Assembly: GCF_003989515.1 (NCBI RefSeq)
Contig: NZ_RBLU01000003.1
Coordinates: forward strand, 1-64,000
DNA length: 64,000 nt
Origin: Curtobacterium sp. HSID17257
Lineage (GTDB): Bacteria; Actinomycetota; Actinomycetes; Actinomycetales; Microbacteriaceae
Direction of reading: 5' to 3'
Part shown: piece after piece, positions 16,745 through 27,126 of the stretch
How positions within the stretch are numbered: the first letter of the stretch is position 1
Layout of the letters: every line of letters begins with the position of its first letter
Notes under the pieces: generated by a model
Database searches by the model: none
The model's input: only the letters and a program-made list of their open reading frames with translations
What the model was told of the DNA's origin: nothing
Made by a program: the position numbers and the translations under genes

Positions 16745-16915
16745 ATGCGATCCCACACCTCCCTGATGCAGCTCCGGGCCAACCCGATGGAGTGGCGGCG
16801 CCGTGGGCTGACCCCGCCCGATGCGCTCCAGGCCATGGTCGAGGAACGCCTCGCACAGCCGGGTCACGCCCAGCCGGTGGGGGACCCGTCGTACCAGGAC
16901 TTCTTCCGCGCCTGA
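16745..16915 (+). CDS. Small hypothetical protein, 56 residues
   Basis: A short ORF starting ATG 16745 with GTGAGG just upstream. Almost every codon ends in G or C, like the neighbouring real genes. The product starts MRSHTSLMQLRANPMEWRRR and ends DPSYQDFFRA; it is soluble, has no signal or membrane segment, and I do not recognise a family. It lies between the subtilase terminator and the first perfect palindromic element, which could serve as its terminator. The codon bias and ribosome site are the only evidence for it. Confidence 0.55.
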   Translation: MRSHTSLMQLRANPMEWRRRGLTPPDALQAMVEERLAQPGHAQPVGDPSYQDFFRA

Positions 16916-16934
16916 TCGCGGAACGTGACCACCT

Positions 16935-16982
16935 GACGGACGGGAGGCGCGGTGCCAGCTGGCACCGCGCCTCCCGTCCGTC
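16935..16982. repeat. Perfect 48-nt palindrome, copy 1
   Basis: Arms of 24 nt (16935-16958 and 16959-16982) are perfectly complementary with no loop; the centre is CCAGCTGG. The arm carries GGACGGGAGGCGCGGTGCC. An identical copy at 21350-21396 closes the glycan cassette, and a degenerate copy lies at 52364-52407. Confidence 0.95.
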
Positions 16983-17000
16983 GTTCTGCTGACACGCGTA

Positions 17001-17034
17001 TTGAAATGTCATGTTCTTGATCTAGAATCGGAAC
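17001..17034 (+). promoter_or_regulatory. Strong leaderless promoter of the glycan cassette
   Basis: TTGAAA (17001-17006), 16-bp spacer, TAGAAT (17023-17028), six bases, ATG 17035. Both hexamers are close to the sigma-70-type consensus. It begins 18 nt after the palindrome. Confidence 0.75.
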
Positions 17035-18138
17035 ATGCTCCTCGATGCGCACCCGTCTCACGTCCGTCCCCGGCGCGACAGCCCGAAGCGCCCCGTCGTC
17101 CTGCACGTGACGTCGTGCTTCGCGGGAGGGGTCAGTCGAGCTGTCCGTGCTACGGCCCGCGCCACTCCCGACCACGAACACCGGCTCCTGGCCGACGGCG
17201 CTGACCTCGATGCCGCTCGTCACGACAGCGACTTCACGAGCGTCGAGCGCCTCGCCGGCGGCCCGCTCCGCCGGCTCCGTGCCGTCAGGACAGCGGTCCG
17301 GTCGGACGATGCGCCGATCGTTCACGCGCACTCCAGCTGGGCGGGCGTGCTGGTGCGACTCGTCGCACCGAGGGGCGCTCGCATCGTCTACCAGCCCCAC
17401 GGCTACGCGTTCGAACGTCGGTGGTCGCTCGTTGCAGTGATCGCCTTCGCCGTGGAGGCCGTCCTGGCTCGGCGTGATCAGTGCGTTGCAGTGCTCTCCC
17501 CGAGGGAGGAACACCTCACGCGACGACTGCACGCCCGCGCCCGGACGGTCCTGGTCCCGAACGCCCCGACGCTCCGGGAGCGCGTCGGGGCGGACGGATC
17601 TCGAGGATCCCGTCGGCCTCGCATCGCCATGATCGGGCGCGCGTGTCCGCAGAAGGATCCGGACCTCTTCGTCGAGGTCGTCGAACTCGTTCGCTGCCGG
17701 GTACCCGACCTCGAAGCCGTCTGGATCGGAGGCGGAGACCCCGGTGCCGAGGAGCGTCTGCGTGGTGCCGGGATCGAGGTCACCGGCTGGGTCGAGGCCG
17801 ACGATCTCGCACCGCTGGTCGACCGCGTGGACGTCGTCGTCCACACGGCGCGGTACGAGGGCTTCCCGATCAGCGTGCTCGATGCGTCAGCGCGGCAGGT
17901 CCCGGTCGTCGCTCGCGACATCCCTGCGCTCGTCGGGACCCCGATCGTTCGAGCAGCCGGCGCAGCGGGCCTCGCGGACACCGTCGTCGCGTGTCTGCGC
18001 GACCCCGCCTTCGCGCGCGCTGTTGCGGGGCAGGGCGCGACGCTCCTCCGGACGATGAACGATGAGACGCAGCGTTCTGCCTTCGCGCAGCTGTACCAGC
18101 ACGGCGGTGCAGCAGCGGAAGCGTCGGCGGATCGATGA
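17035..18138 (+). CDS. Glycosyltransferase family 4 protein
   Basis: A 367-residue GT-B fold glycosyltransferase of the GT4 group. The N-terminal domain starts PVVLHVTSCFAGGVSRAV, with the Gly-rich acceptor loop; the C-terminal domain begins IAMIGRACPQKDPDLF, has WIGGGDPGAEERL, and the E-x7-E-like motif ARYEGFPISVLDASAR that binds the nucleotide sugar. No membrane segment; it would act at the inner face of the membrane. First gene of a four-gene operon with overlaps downstream, under the leaderless promoter at 17001. Sugar and acceptor unknown. Confidence 0.88.
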   Translation: MLLDAHPSHVRPRRDSPKRPVVLHVTSCFAGGVSRAVRATARATPDHEHRLLADGADLDAARHDSDFTSVERLAGGPLRRLRAVRTAVRSDDAPIVHAHSSWAGVLVRLVAPRGARIVYQPHGYAFERRWSLVAVIAFAVEAVLARRDQCVAVLSPREEHLTRRLHARARTVLVPNAPTLRERVGADGSRGSRRPRIAMIGRACPQKDPDLFVEVVELVRCRVPDLEAVWIGGGDPGAEERLRGAGIEVTGWVEADDLAPLVDRVDVVVHTARYEGFPISVLDASARQVPVVARDIPALVGTPIVRAAGAAGLADTVVACLRDPAFARAVAGQGATLLRTMNDETQRSAFAQLYQHGGAAAEASADR

Positions 18139-19160
18139 GGGTCCTCTTCCCGGGGCGGATCGTCGATCGGCACGTGGGTGGCAACACCACGTACGCACGC
18201 ATGCTCGTCGGGGGTGTGGAATCCGCGGGTCACGCTGCTGCGTGCCTGCCTTGGGCCCGGCACCCGGTCGTGACTGCTGCGTTGGAGACGTTCGCGGGTC
18301 TGCGGCGTTCCGAGGACACGGTCATCCACTACTCAGCCGACACCGGCCCCCTGTTCCCGACCACGGTGCCGAGCGTGGTCACGGTGCACGGCGTGGCGAG
18401 CCGGTGGATCACCGCCGCCAGGAACCCACTGCAGGAGCAGGTGTGGCGGTCCCGAGTGGGCGCTGCGATCCGGTCGACCGGAAGGCTCGTCACCGTCTCG
18501 CGCTCCGCGGCCGATGACATCTCCGAGGTGTTCCAAGTCGACCCCTCGACCATCTCCGTGATCCCGCACGGGATCGACCACGACGCCTTCGCGGTACCGA
18601 CGATGCTCAGCGAGCGGCTGGCGCACCTTGCTTCTCGGCCCTTCGTGCTCTACCTCGGGAACATCGAACCGCGGAAGAACGTCCGCTCGCTCATCGAGGC
18701 GTTCGAGCGCCCGGCGCTCCGTCGGTCCGGCGTCCGACTGGTCCTCGCTGGCCGACCGGCCTGGGGGTACCGCGAGACGTTCGAGCGTCTGTCGACCGCA
18801 GTGAACTGCGAGTACGTCGGCTTCGTCGACGACGCTGAGCGGGCGGCCCTCATGCAGCACACCGAGTTGTTCGCCTTCCCGAGCCTCTACGAAGGGTTCG
18901 GGTTCCCGGTGCTGGAAGCGCTGGCAGCGGGGGTGCCCGTCGTCGCGAGTCGTCGGGGTTCGCTCGCCGAGGTCGCCGGCCCGAGTCGGACGCTCGGCGA
19001 CCTGAGTGCAGAGGGCCTGGAACGTGACGTGCTCGCGGCACTGTCCGACGAGCGCTGGAAGGAGAGCCTGCGACGTTCCGGTCCAGCGTGGGCGTCGCGT
19101 TTCACATGGGAGCAGAGCATCGCAGCCCACCTCCGGATCTACGAGGAAGTCCTCCGTTGA
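18135..19160 (+). CDS. Glycosyltransferase family 4 protein
   Basis: A 341-residue GT4 enzyme, similar in outline to mannosyl- and rhamnosyltransferases. Landmarks: GGNTTYARMLVGG near the start, HGVASRW, VIPHGIDHDAF, LYLGNIEPRKNVRSLIEAF, and FPSLYEGFGFPVLEALAAG for nucleotide-sugar binding. Its ATG overlaps the previous stop by 4 nt and its own stop overlaps the TTG of the pyruvyl transferase gene. It should add the next sugar of the same surface glycan. Donor not predictable. Confidence 0.9.
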   Translation: MRVLFPGRIVDRHVGGNTTYARMLVGGVESAGHAAACLPWARHPVVTAALETFAGLRRSEDTVIHYSADTGPLFPTTVPSVVTVHGVASRWITAARNPLQEQVWRSRVGAAIRSTGRLVTVSRSAADDISEVFQVDPSTISVIPHGIDHDAFAVPTMLSERLAHLASRPFVLYLGNIEPRKNVRSLIEAFERPALRRSGVRLVLAGRPAWGYRETFERLSTAVNCEYVGFVDDAERAALMQHTELFAFPSLYEGFGFPVLEALAAGVPVVASRRGSLAEVAGPSRTLGDLSAEGLERDVLAALSDERWKESLRRSGPAWASRFTWEQSIAAHLRIYEEVLR

Positions 19161-20221
19161 CCAAGATCGCGATCCTGCACGCCTACAGTGCGTCGAACGC
19201 CGGGGACGGGCTCCTCGTCGATGCCGCTGTCGACCTCCTCGACGAGGCCTTCGTCAATTGCGAGTACACGGTCTTCGCGCGGTACCCCGAGTCGTTCCCT
19301 GCGCGTCCACGAGTACGGTTCGTCTCGACTCGTTGGGCGACGCGGGCAGCTCGCGCCGGTTGCCGAGCCCTGCGCTCGCTGGATGACTTCGACCTCGTCG
19401 TCGGCGTCGGCGGCGGCTACCTGCGCTTCGGCGGGCTCGTGGAATCGGCCAAGACAGCCATCGCTCACCTGCCCCAGCTGCTGGCGGCGGCGCGGACGAC
19501 CGCCCCGACGGTCTACCTGCCGCAGTCGATCGGGCCGGAGGGAGCGGTCGTGCGGGCGGTCCTGCGGCGTCTGCTCGCGAAGGTCGACCTGGTGTGCCTC
19601 CGCGATGATCGATCTGTCGCGGAGCTGGCGCTCGACAACGCAGGACGCTTCCCCGACACGGCGTTGCTCGACAGCGGGTGGAGCGAGCGACGAGGAACGC
19701 TGAGCGTGGCGAAGCCCGTCGTCTCGGTCCGCCCTGTCCGTCGTGCTGGCCGACGTCGGCTGTCGCGAGTCGTGTCGATGCTGAGACCCTTCGACGGCTG
19801 GGTCCAGAGCACCGGAGCCGGGAACGACGACAGCGCTGCCGTGGAACGGAGCGGACCAGACCGCGTCCTCGGGCACGAGGAGTACACGACCGGAGGCCGT
19901 CGTGTCGTCGTGGCCGTCCGACTGCACGCGGCGCTGATGGCGCTGCGAGCGGGGCACTGGGTGGTCCACCTTGCCTACGAGCGGAAGGGCTTCGGTGCCT
20001 TTGCCGATCTCGGTCTGCCGGAACACGTCCACTCGGTGTACGGGTTCGATCCGGCCACGGTGCAGGAACAGGTCACAGCCCTCGTGTCCGACGCTTCGTC
20101 CCGAGCGCGGTACGACCGTGCAGTCATGTCCGCCCTCGCGGCGTTCCGGACGGAGCGGCAGGCCCTCATCGGGCGGATCAGCTCCTTGGCTGGATCCCAG
20201 CAGGCCGTGGATCGACGGTGA
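19157..20221 (+). CDS. Polysaccharide pyruvyl transferase
   Basis: A 354-residue protein of the polysaccharide pyruvyl transferase family (PF04230, CsaB/WcaK type), which adds a ketal-linked pyruvate from phosphoenolpyruvate to a sugar. Features: IAILHAYSASNAGDGLLVDA at the start, DLVVGVGGGYLRFGG, LPQSIGPE, the VCLRDDRS motif, VVAVRLHAALMALRAG and VHLAYERKGFGAFADLG. The start is TTG 19157, overlapping the upstream stop as TTGA with a GAGGAAG ribosome site; a longer frame reads into the previous gene. Pyruvylated wall polymers in Gram-positives can anchor SLH-domain proteins; none is in this window. Confidence 0.85.
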   Translation: MTKIAILHAYSASNAGDGLLVDAAVDLLDEAFVNCEYTVFARYPESFPARPRVRFVSTRWATRAARAGCRALRSLDDFDLVVGVGGGYLRFGGLVESAKTAIAHLPQLLAAARTTAPTVYLPQSIGPEGAVVRAVLRRLLAKVDLVCLRDDRSVAELALDNAGRFPDTALLDSGWSERRGTLSVAKPVVSVRPVRRAGRRRLSRVVSMLRPFDGWVQSTGAGNDDSAAVERSGPDRVLGHEEYTTGGRRVVVAVRLHAALMALRAGHWVVHLAYERKGFGAFADLGLPEHVHSVYGFDPATVQEQVTALVSDASSRARYDRAVMSALAAFRTERQALIGRISSLAGSQQAVDRR

Positions 20222-21351
20222 GGGCACGGTTCGCGTCGCCCCTCCCGGTCATCAGCATGGTGGTCAGCGGTGCCGCGCTCCCGGTCGGTCCCGCCCTCGT
20301 CCAGGCGCTGGCCGCGCGGACGTTCGACATGTCCGACCAGGCGACCCTCGCCGTCGGGCTCAGCGCGGGAGCGTTCCTCAGCGGCGTGGTGAACGCCGTC
20401 GTGGCGGAAGCCCGACTCGCGGACGCCGCGGCCGCGGCTCGTTGGTCGTCGTCCGGGTCTCGGTTCGCGGTACTCGCAGCAGCCCTCGGGGCCGGCTCGA
20501 TGGTGACCTCGCCGCAGATGGTCACGGTCGTCATCGGGTTCCCGCTGCTCATGATCGCCCTGCAACTCGGGCGCACCGATTCCGTCGTCCTGGGTTCCTG
20601 GCGCACGGAGTCAGCCGCAGCCGGGCTGCTCGTGCTCTTCGGCTCGACGGCGCTGGTCCTCGTCCCCGTGATCGGAAGCGGCGCCTTCGGACTCCTCGCG
20701 CTCGGGATGTTCCTGCCCGTCGCCCTCCGCGCCACCGTCCACCCAGTCGAACGCGGCCTTCCGGTCCCGTGCCTCCGCCGTCTGCTGATCGGAGCGGAGA
20801 CCTGTGTCGTCGCAGCGGTCCCGCTCGTCCTGACCGCGCTCGTCCTGGCGATCCTCGGTCCCGGGACGGCAGTGGCGTTCCGCTTGCTCCTCACCGTCCT
20901 CGGCGTCCTGCAGCCACTCCTCGGGTACCTCCGGACCGTGCTGCTCGCGAGAGCCGCGTCGCGGCTGACCGCGGTCCTCACCGTGGCGTCGGCACTGGCG
21001 CTGGCCACAGTGGTCGTGGCACACACGGTCGGCATCCCCCGGCTCCTGTTCGGCGCAGGATGGTCGATGACCACGTCCACACTGGTCGCCGCCTGTGTCT
21101 GGAAGGTCGCGAGCATCCCGTCGACGATCCCCTTCGCAGCGCTACGCCGACGAGGTGCGGTGGTCGACGTACTGGTGCTCCGAGGGGCTCTCTCCGCGCT
21201 CAGCGTCCTTGCCGCGACCATCGCGATGGTCGTGACTCACAGCCTCCTCGTCGTTCTCTGTGCCCTGACGGTGGTGGAACTCGTCGCCTTCCTGGCATAC
21301 CGGTGGCGGGCAGCGGGTGAGCGGCTGAGCCCGAGTCTGTCGCTGTCGTGA
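20218..21351 (+). CDS. Polytopic membrane protein, flippase-like
   Basis: A 377-residue protein that is hydrophobic almost throughout, with about ten to twelve membrane segments separated by short Arg-rich loops (ARFASPL, SSSGSRFAV, RRLLIGAE, LRRRGAVVD). The layout resembles MATE/Wzx-type flippases, though shorter, and I see no decisive motif. As the last gene of a cassette with two glycosyltransferases and a pyruvyl transferase, moving the lipid-linked glycan across the membrane is the natural role. GTG 20218 overlaps the previous stop. Its TGA is the first part of the second palindrome. Confidence 0.65.
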   Translation: MRARFASPLPVISMVVSGAALPVGPALVQALAARTFDMSDQATLAVGLSAGAFLSGVVNAVVAEARLADAAAAARWSSSGSRFAVLAAALGAGSMVTSPQMVTVVIGFPLLMIALQLGRTDSVVLGSWRTESAAAGLLVLFGSTALVLVPVIGSGAFGLLALGMFLPVALRATVHPVERGLPVPCLRRLLIGAETCVVAAVPLVLTALVLAILGPGTAVAFRLLLTVLGVLQPLLGYLRTVLLARAASRLTAVLTVASALALATVVVAHTVGIPRLLFGAGWSMTTSTLVAACVWKVASIPSTIPFAALRRRGAVVDVLVLRGALSALSVLAATIAMVVTHSLLVVLCALTVVELVAFLAYRWRAAGERLSPSLSLS

Positions 21352-21396
21352 CGGACGGGAGGCGCGGTGCCAGCTGGCACCGCGCCTCCCGTCCGT
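21350..21396. repeat. Perfect palindrome, copy 2
   Basis: Arms 21351-21373 and 21374-21396 are 23 nt and perfectly complementary. The sequence from 21349 to 21396 is identical to 16934-16981. The flippase stop codon (21349-21351) reaches into it. It also lies between convergent genes and could terminate both. Confidence 0.95.
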
Positions 21397-21409
21397 TCTG
21401 TTGAGCGGT

Positions 21410-21583
21410 CTACTTGCCGATCTTGTCGTCGGCGGCCTGCTCGGCCTTGTCGACCTGCTCGCCGTGGCCACCGCCGGTGGCCTTGTCGGCTGCATCGCCG
21501 GCCTTGCTGAGACCGGCGTCCGTCGCCTGCTCGCCCTTGTCGCTGTTCGCGAAGTCCTTGGCCTTGTCACCGAGGTCACTCAT
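21410..21583 (-). CDS. MT0933-like (Rv0909-type) antitoxin-like protein
   Basis: A 57-residue charged helical protein, beginning MSDLGDKAKDFANSDKGEQA and ending DKAEQAADDKIGK. It matches the MT0933-like antitoxin family (PF14013), which is Asp/Lys/Ala rich and predicted largely unfolded or helical. The Mycobacterium tuberculosis founder is listed as the antitoxin of an Rv0909-Rv0910 pair. Here no toxin-like gene is adjacent: the neighbours are the flippase (convergent) and purA (divergent). A free-standing stress or nucleoid role is as likely as an antitoxin role. ATG 21583 is preceded by GGGAGCACCAC. Confidence 0.75.
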   Translation of the reverse strand: MSDLGDKAKDFANSDKGEQATDAGLSKAGDAADKATGGGHGEQVDKAEQAADDKIGK

Positions 21584-21701
21584 GTGGTGCTCCCTTGCTC
21601 GTCGGATCCGACACGGACGACGGTGCGCCGGGAGTGCCGGACGGGCTCCCAGGTGCGGAACCGGTTCTCCACAGGCGGGTGGCGTGCAGGTGGACAGCCG
21701 A

Positions 21702-23632
<1,931 letters not shown>

Positions 23633-23651
23633 CCCCGCCCCACTCCGGGAA

Positions 23652-23688
23652 CGACGAAGCCCCCGCCTCGGTGGCGGGGGCTTCGTCG
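23652..23688. terminator. Bidirectional terminator
   Basis: Perfect 16-bp stem, CGACGAAGCCCCCGCC (23652-23667) and its complement (23673-23688), loop TCGGT. It lies between the convergent phosphatase and NERD genes. Confidence 0.85.
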
Positions 23689-23695
23689 CGTCTGC

Positions 23696-24694
23696 TCACG
23701 CCTCCGGCAGGCGGTACGTCCCGACGGTGATCGTGTGCGCGCCCTGGCCGGCCAGCTGTCGCACCACGGCGTCGGTGCGTGCCCGGTTCGGCACGGCGTG
23801 CTTCCGGGCGAGGTCGGTCACGAGGCCGCGCAGTTCGTTGTCGTTCGTCACCACGGCGGTCGTCGCCGAACGTCCGGTCGGTGTGGTGCTCGTGCTGCGG
23901 TCCTCCGGGTTGACGTACGCAGCGGCGTCGCCGGAGTAGAACACGCACGAGTCGACCCACTGCGGCCCGTTGCCGTCCGCGTCGGCCAGGAACCGCTGCA
24001 GGCGTCGGGCCTGCTGGCGGACCTGACGGGTCGGGGCGTTCCCACCGGACTGCACGCGGACCTGCCACCAGTGCTCGACGTCGTCAGCGTGGTCGAGCAC
24101 GCGACGACTGCGCACCTGGATCGCGAAGGACCCGGTCAGCGACGACTCGTCGAGCAGGTTGCGGAAGGCGTGGTGCACGGCGCTCGGCTTGCGACCGTCG
24201 AACACGATCCCGTTCCACCGCTTGTTCTCGATGACCAGCACGTGCCCGGACTCGAACACGAGCACGTGGTCGAGCTGAGCGGCGTAGCTGCGGTCGCGGT
24301 CCCGCTCGCCCTGGGCCACGGGCACGAAGACGACGTTGGTCAGCAGCGCGCCGTTGATCCCGGCGGCCTTGCAGACCTCGAGGATCGTGCGCTGCGAGGC
24401 CTCCTCCCACCGCATGCCCGTCCGGGCGAGGGCACGACCGGCTTCGGCCTCGGTGAGGGCCTGCTGCCGGGCGGCCTCGGCACCGGCGAGCTGGCGGCCG
24501 TGCTCGGCCTCGGCGGCGGCGGTCTGCTCGCGGTGTTCCCGCTCGAGGGTGCCGGTGCGGTGGTCCAGCCGGACCTCGGCGTCGGAGAGGGCGGCACGGT
24601 TGGAGGACTGGGTCCGCCGCAGGACGATCACCAGGACGACCACGACGATCGCGAGCCCCCCGGCAACCACCCACGGCACGAGGTCGCTGGTCAT
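23696..24694 (-). CDS. Membrane-anchored NERD-domain protein
   Basis: A 332-residue protein. Residues 7-27 form one membrane helix, about 30-95 an Ala/Glu/Arg-rich coiled coil (HREQTAAAEAEHGRQLAGA and on), and about 95-200 a NERD (nuclease-related) domain. The domain shows QLDHVLVFESGHVLVIENKRWNG, containing the D...ExK-like arrangement of the restriction-endonuclease fold. The remaining 130 residues include VSCVFYSGDAAAYV-like strands and no further motif. Function unknown; it could act on DNA near the membrane. ATG 24694 has GAGGTGG upstream. Convergent with the phosphatase gene; the CPBP gene upstream faces the same way but 95 nt away. Confidence 0.8.
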   Translation of the reverse strand: MTSDLVPWVVAGGLAIVVVVLVIVLRRTQSSNRAALSDAEVRLDHRTGTLEREHREQTAAAEAEHGRQLAGAEAARQQALTEAEAGRALARTGMRWEEASQRTILEVCKAAGINGALLTNVVFVPVAQGERDRDRSYAAQLDHVLVFESGHVLVIENKRWNGIVFDGRKPSAVHHAFRNLLDESSLTGSFAIQVRSRRVLDHADDVEHWWQVRVQSGGNAPTRQVRQQARRLQRFLADADGNGPQWVDSCVFYSGDAAAYVNPEDRSTSTTPTGRSATTAVVTNDNELRGLVTDLARKHAVPNRARTDAVVRQLAGQGAHTITVGTYRLPEA

Positions 24695-24789
24695 GGGACC
24701 ACCTCACCACGACGCAGCGCGCGCGGGGTCGCGGGCTGCGGCGAGTCCGGCAGGACGCCGTGCTGTCAGCGCATCCAGGCCGGTCCGGC

Positions 24790-25509
24790 TCAGCGCGGCC
24801 AGGTCGCGACGACCGCCACCGCGTTGAACAGCACGTGCGCGACGATCGCGCCCCCGATGCGGTTCGTCATCGCGACCAGGGTGCCGGTGAGCAGCCCGAG
24901 CACGAAGGTCGTCAGGAAGACCTGCACCCCTCCGAGCGACGTCGTCGCCGACCCCAGGAACAGGTGCGCCAGCGCGAACAGGAACGCCGTCACGAGCACG
25001 GCGAGCCACCGCGTCCGCGGCGTGAGCTCGGCAGCGAGCAGGCGCTGGAACAGCCCGCGGAAGAACAGTTCCTCGAGCACGGGGCTGATCAGCACGATGC
25101 CGACCGCCGACACGAGCAGCAGCCCGACGTCCGGGGGCCCGAACGACGGCCCGGGCTGCAGTCCGGTCGTGCCGGAGAACGACAGGGACAGCACGGCGTC
25201 GAACACCCGCGCCAGGATGACGATCCCGAGTGCGAACACGAGGTCGCCGAGCTCGATGCGGAACCGTCCGAACAGGTCGCGGCCCGTGCGACGAACGACC
25301 CAGATGATGCCGAAGACCAGCGGTACCCAGACCGCGACGTTGCCGAGCAGCACCTGCAGCACCGGGCCGGGGACGGCTCCGCGCAGCGTCAGGGTGCTGA
25401 CGATCCGGGCGAGCACGACGGCAACGACGAGGGCGATCAGCAGGGCGACGAGGTCGCGTTGCCGGGCGGTCGAGGGCTCGGTGGCGGCCGCTTCCGGCTC
25501 GGAGGTCAT
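24790..25509 (-). CDS. CPBP-family intramembrane metalloprotease
   Basis: A 239-residue polytopic membrane protein of the CPBP (CAAX protease and bacteriocin-processing, Abi) family. The conserved motifs are all present: EELFFRG with Glu146, Glu147 and Arg151; a His182 in FALAHLFLGS; and HVLFNAVAV with His225 and Asn229. These form the intramembrane zinc site. About seven membrane helices. Family members process prenylated proteins or small peptides, or work in immunity to bacteriocins; the substrate here is unknown. The ATG lies 6 nt after a TACGCT box. Divergent from the BY-kinase gene. Confidence 0.88.
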   Translation of the reverse strand: MTSEPEAAATEPSTARQRDLVALLIALVVAVVLARIVSTLTLRGAVPGPVLQVLLGNVAVWVPLVFGIIWVVRRTGRDLFGRFRIELGDLVFALGIVILARVFDAVLSLSFSGTTGLQPGPSFGPPDVGLLLVSAVGIVLISPVLEELFFRGLFQRLLAAELTPRTRWLAVLVTAFLFALAHLFLGSATTSLGGVQVFLTTFVLGLLTGTLVAMTNRIGGAIVAHVLFNAVAVVATWPR

Positions 25510-25521
25510 GGGGCGAGCGTA
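25510..25521 (-). promoter_or_regulatory. Leaderless-type -10 box of the CPBP gene
   Basis: TACGCT on the minus strand (25516-25521), six bases, ATG. Confidence 0.6.
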
Positions 25522-25662
25522 GAGGACGACCGACGCAGATCGGCGAGAACAGCCGAGCAGACCTCATCCGTGTGACACTATTCACTAGCCGACTGCTGGG
25601 AGAACCCCTGCGGAGCCTGTGCGGGACCACGGGAACGGCCAGGATCGGGGAAGGCGGGCCGC

Positions 25663-27111
25663 GTGGAACTGCGCGACTACATCACTGTGCTCCGCAAGGG
25701 GTGGGTGCTCATCGTGGTGCTCGCCCTGGTGGGCGTCGCGGCGGCTGCAGGGTTCTCCCTGCTGAAGAAGCCGGTCTACTCCGCCTCGGCACAGGTGTTC
25801 GTCTCCACCGAGACGTCGGGCAGCGCGAGCGACCTGGCGCAGGGCAACACGTTCACGCAGCAGCGCGTGCTGACGTACTCGAACCTGGTGCAGACGCCGA
25901 TCGTCCTCCTGCCGGTCATCTCGTCGCTCGGGCTCGACATGAACGCCGACCAGCTGGCGACGATGGTCTCGGCGACGGCGCCGACGAGCACCACGCTCAT
26001 CTCGATCACCGTGCAGGGCACCGACCCGGTGCAGGCGACCGAGATCGCCAACGCGACCTCGCAGAGCCTGACGAACGTGGTGCAGGACATCGAGGCCACG
26101 GACGCGAACGGCACGAGCACCGTCAAGCTCACCCGCGTGAAGCAGGCCGACGTGCCGCTCAAGCCGGTCAGCCCCAACGTCCCCGTGAACATCGCCCTCG
26201 GTCTGCTCGTCGGTCTGGCGCTCGGCGTCGGCATCGCCGTGCTGCGCGAGACGCTCGACAACCGCGTCCGCGTCGAGACCGACGTCGAGAAGATCAGCGA
26301 CAAGCCGGTCGTCGGCGGCATCGCGTTCGACAGCAAGGCATCCGAGCGGCCCCTGATCGTGCAGGTCGACCCGCGCAGCCCGCGTGCCGAGTCCTTCCGC
26401 ACGCTCCGCACGAACCTGCAGTTCCTCGACCTCGGCACCGGCTCGCGCACGTTCGTCATGACGTCGTCGATGCAGTCCGAGGGCAAGAGCACCACGGTCG
26501 CGAACCTGGCGATCGCGCTCGACAGCGCCGGCTTCAAGGTCATCCTGATCGACGCCGACCTCCGCCGCCCCCGCGTCGGCGAGTACATGGAGGTCGACAG
26601 TGCTGTCGGCCTGACCGACGTGCTCATCGGTCGTGCGACCCTCGAGGACGTCGCACAGCCCTGGGGCCGTGGCAACCTGGTCGTGCTCCCCGCCGGTCAG
26701 ATCCCGCCGAACCCGTCGGAGCTCCTCGGCTCGAAGGCCATGCAGGACCTCATCACGACGCTCGAGCAGCAGTTCGACTACGTGCTGTTCGACGCACCGC
26801 CGCTGCTGCCCGTCACCGACGCCGCGATCCTGTCGAAGAAGGCGTCCGGCGCCATCCTCGCGGTCGCGTCCGGCAAGACCCACAAGGGCCAGCTCGCCGC
26901 TGCGGTCGCGTCGCTCGAGAACGTCGGCGCCCCGATCGCCGGCTTCGTCATCACGATGATGCCGGTCAAGGGCCCGGGCGCGTACGGCTACGGCCGGTAC
27001 GGCTACGGCTACGGGTACGGCCTGGACGAGGCGGAGCCGCCCCAGCCGACCACCAAGGCGCCGAAGAAGGCGCGGGGCAAGCTCGGCACGCTGCGCCGAG
27101 CCGACCGCTGA
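25663..27111 (+). CDS. Wzz/BY-kinase fusion, polysaccharide co-polymerase and tyrosine kinase
   Basis: A 482-residue bacterial tyrosine kinase of the one-piece type. Residues 1-35 give a Wzz domain start (MELRDYITVLRKGW) and the first membrane helix; the second helix is at about 177-200. The kinase part has Walker A MQSEGKST with Lys275, Walker A' LIDADLRRP and Walker B YVLFDAPPLL. The tail carries a cluster of six tyrosines at 441-452, alternating with glycine, the expected autophosphorylation site. It controls chain length and export of the exopolysaccharide made by the genes downstream. GTG 25663 heads the locus; the promoter upstream is unclear. An LMW tyrosine phosphatase is nearby. Confidence 0.95.
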   Translation: MELRDYITVLRKGWVLIVVLALVGVAAAAGFSLLKKPVYSASAQVFVSTETSGSASDLAQGNTFTQQRVLTYSNLVQTPIVLLPVISSLGLDMNADQLATMVSATAPTSTTLISITVQGTDPVQATEIANATSQSLTNVVQDIEATDANGTSTVKLTRVKQADVPLKPVSPNVPVNIALGLLVGLALGVGIAVLRETLDNRVRVETDVEKISDKPVVGGIAFDSKASERPLIVQVDPRSPRAESFRTLRTNLQFLDLGTGSRTFVMTSSMQSEGKSTTVANLAIALDSAGFKVILIDADLRRPRVGEYMEVDSAVGLTDVLIGRATLEDVAQPWGRGNLVVLPAGQIPPNPSELLGSKAMQDLITTLEQQFDYVLFDAPPLLPVTDAAILSKKASGAILAVASGKTHKGQLAAAVASLENVGAPIAGFVITMMPVKGPGAYGYGRYGYGYGYGLDEAEPPQPTTKAPKKARGKLGTLRRADR

Positions 27112-27126
27112 GACCAGGGGGACGAC

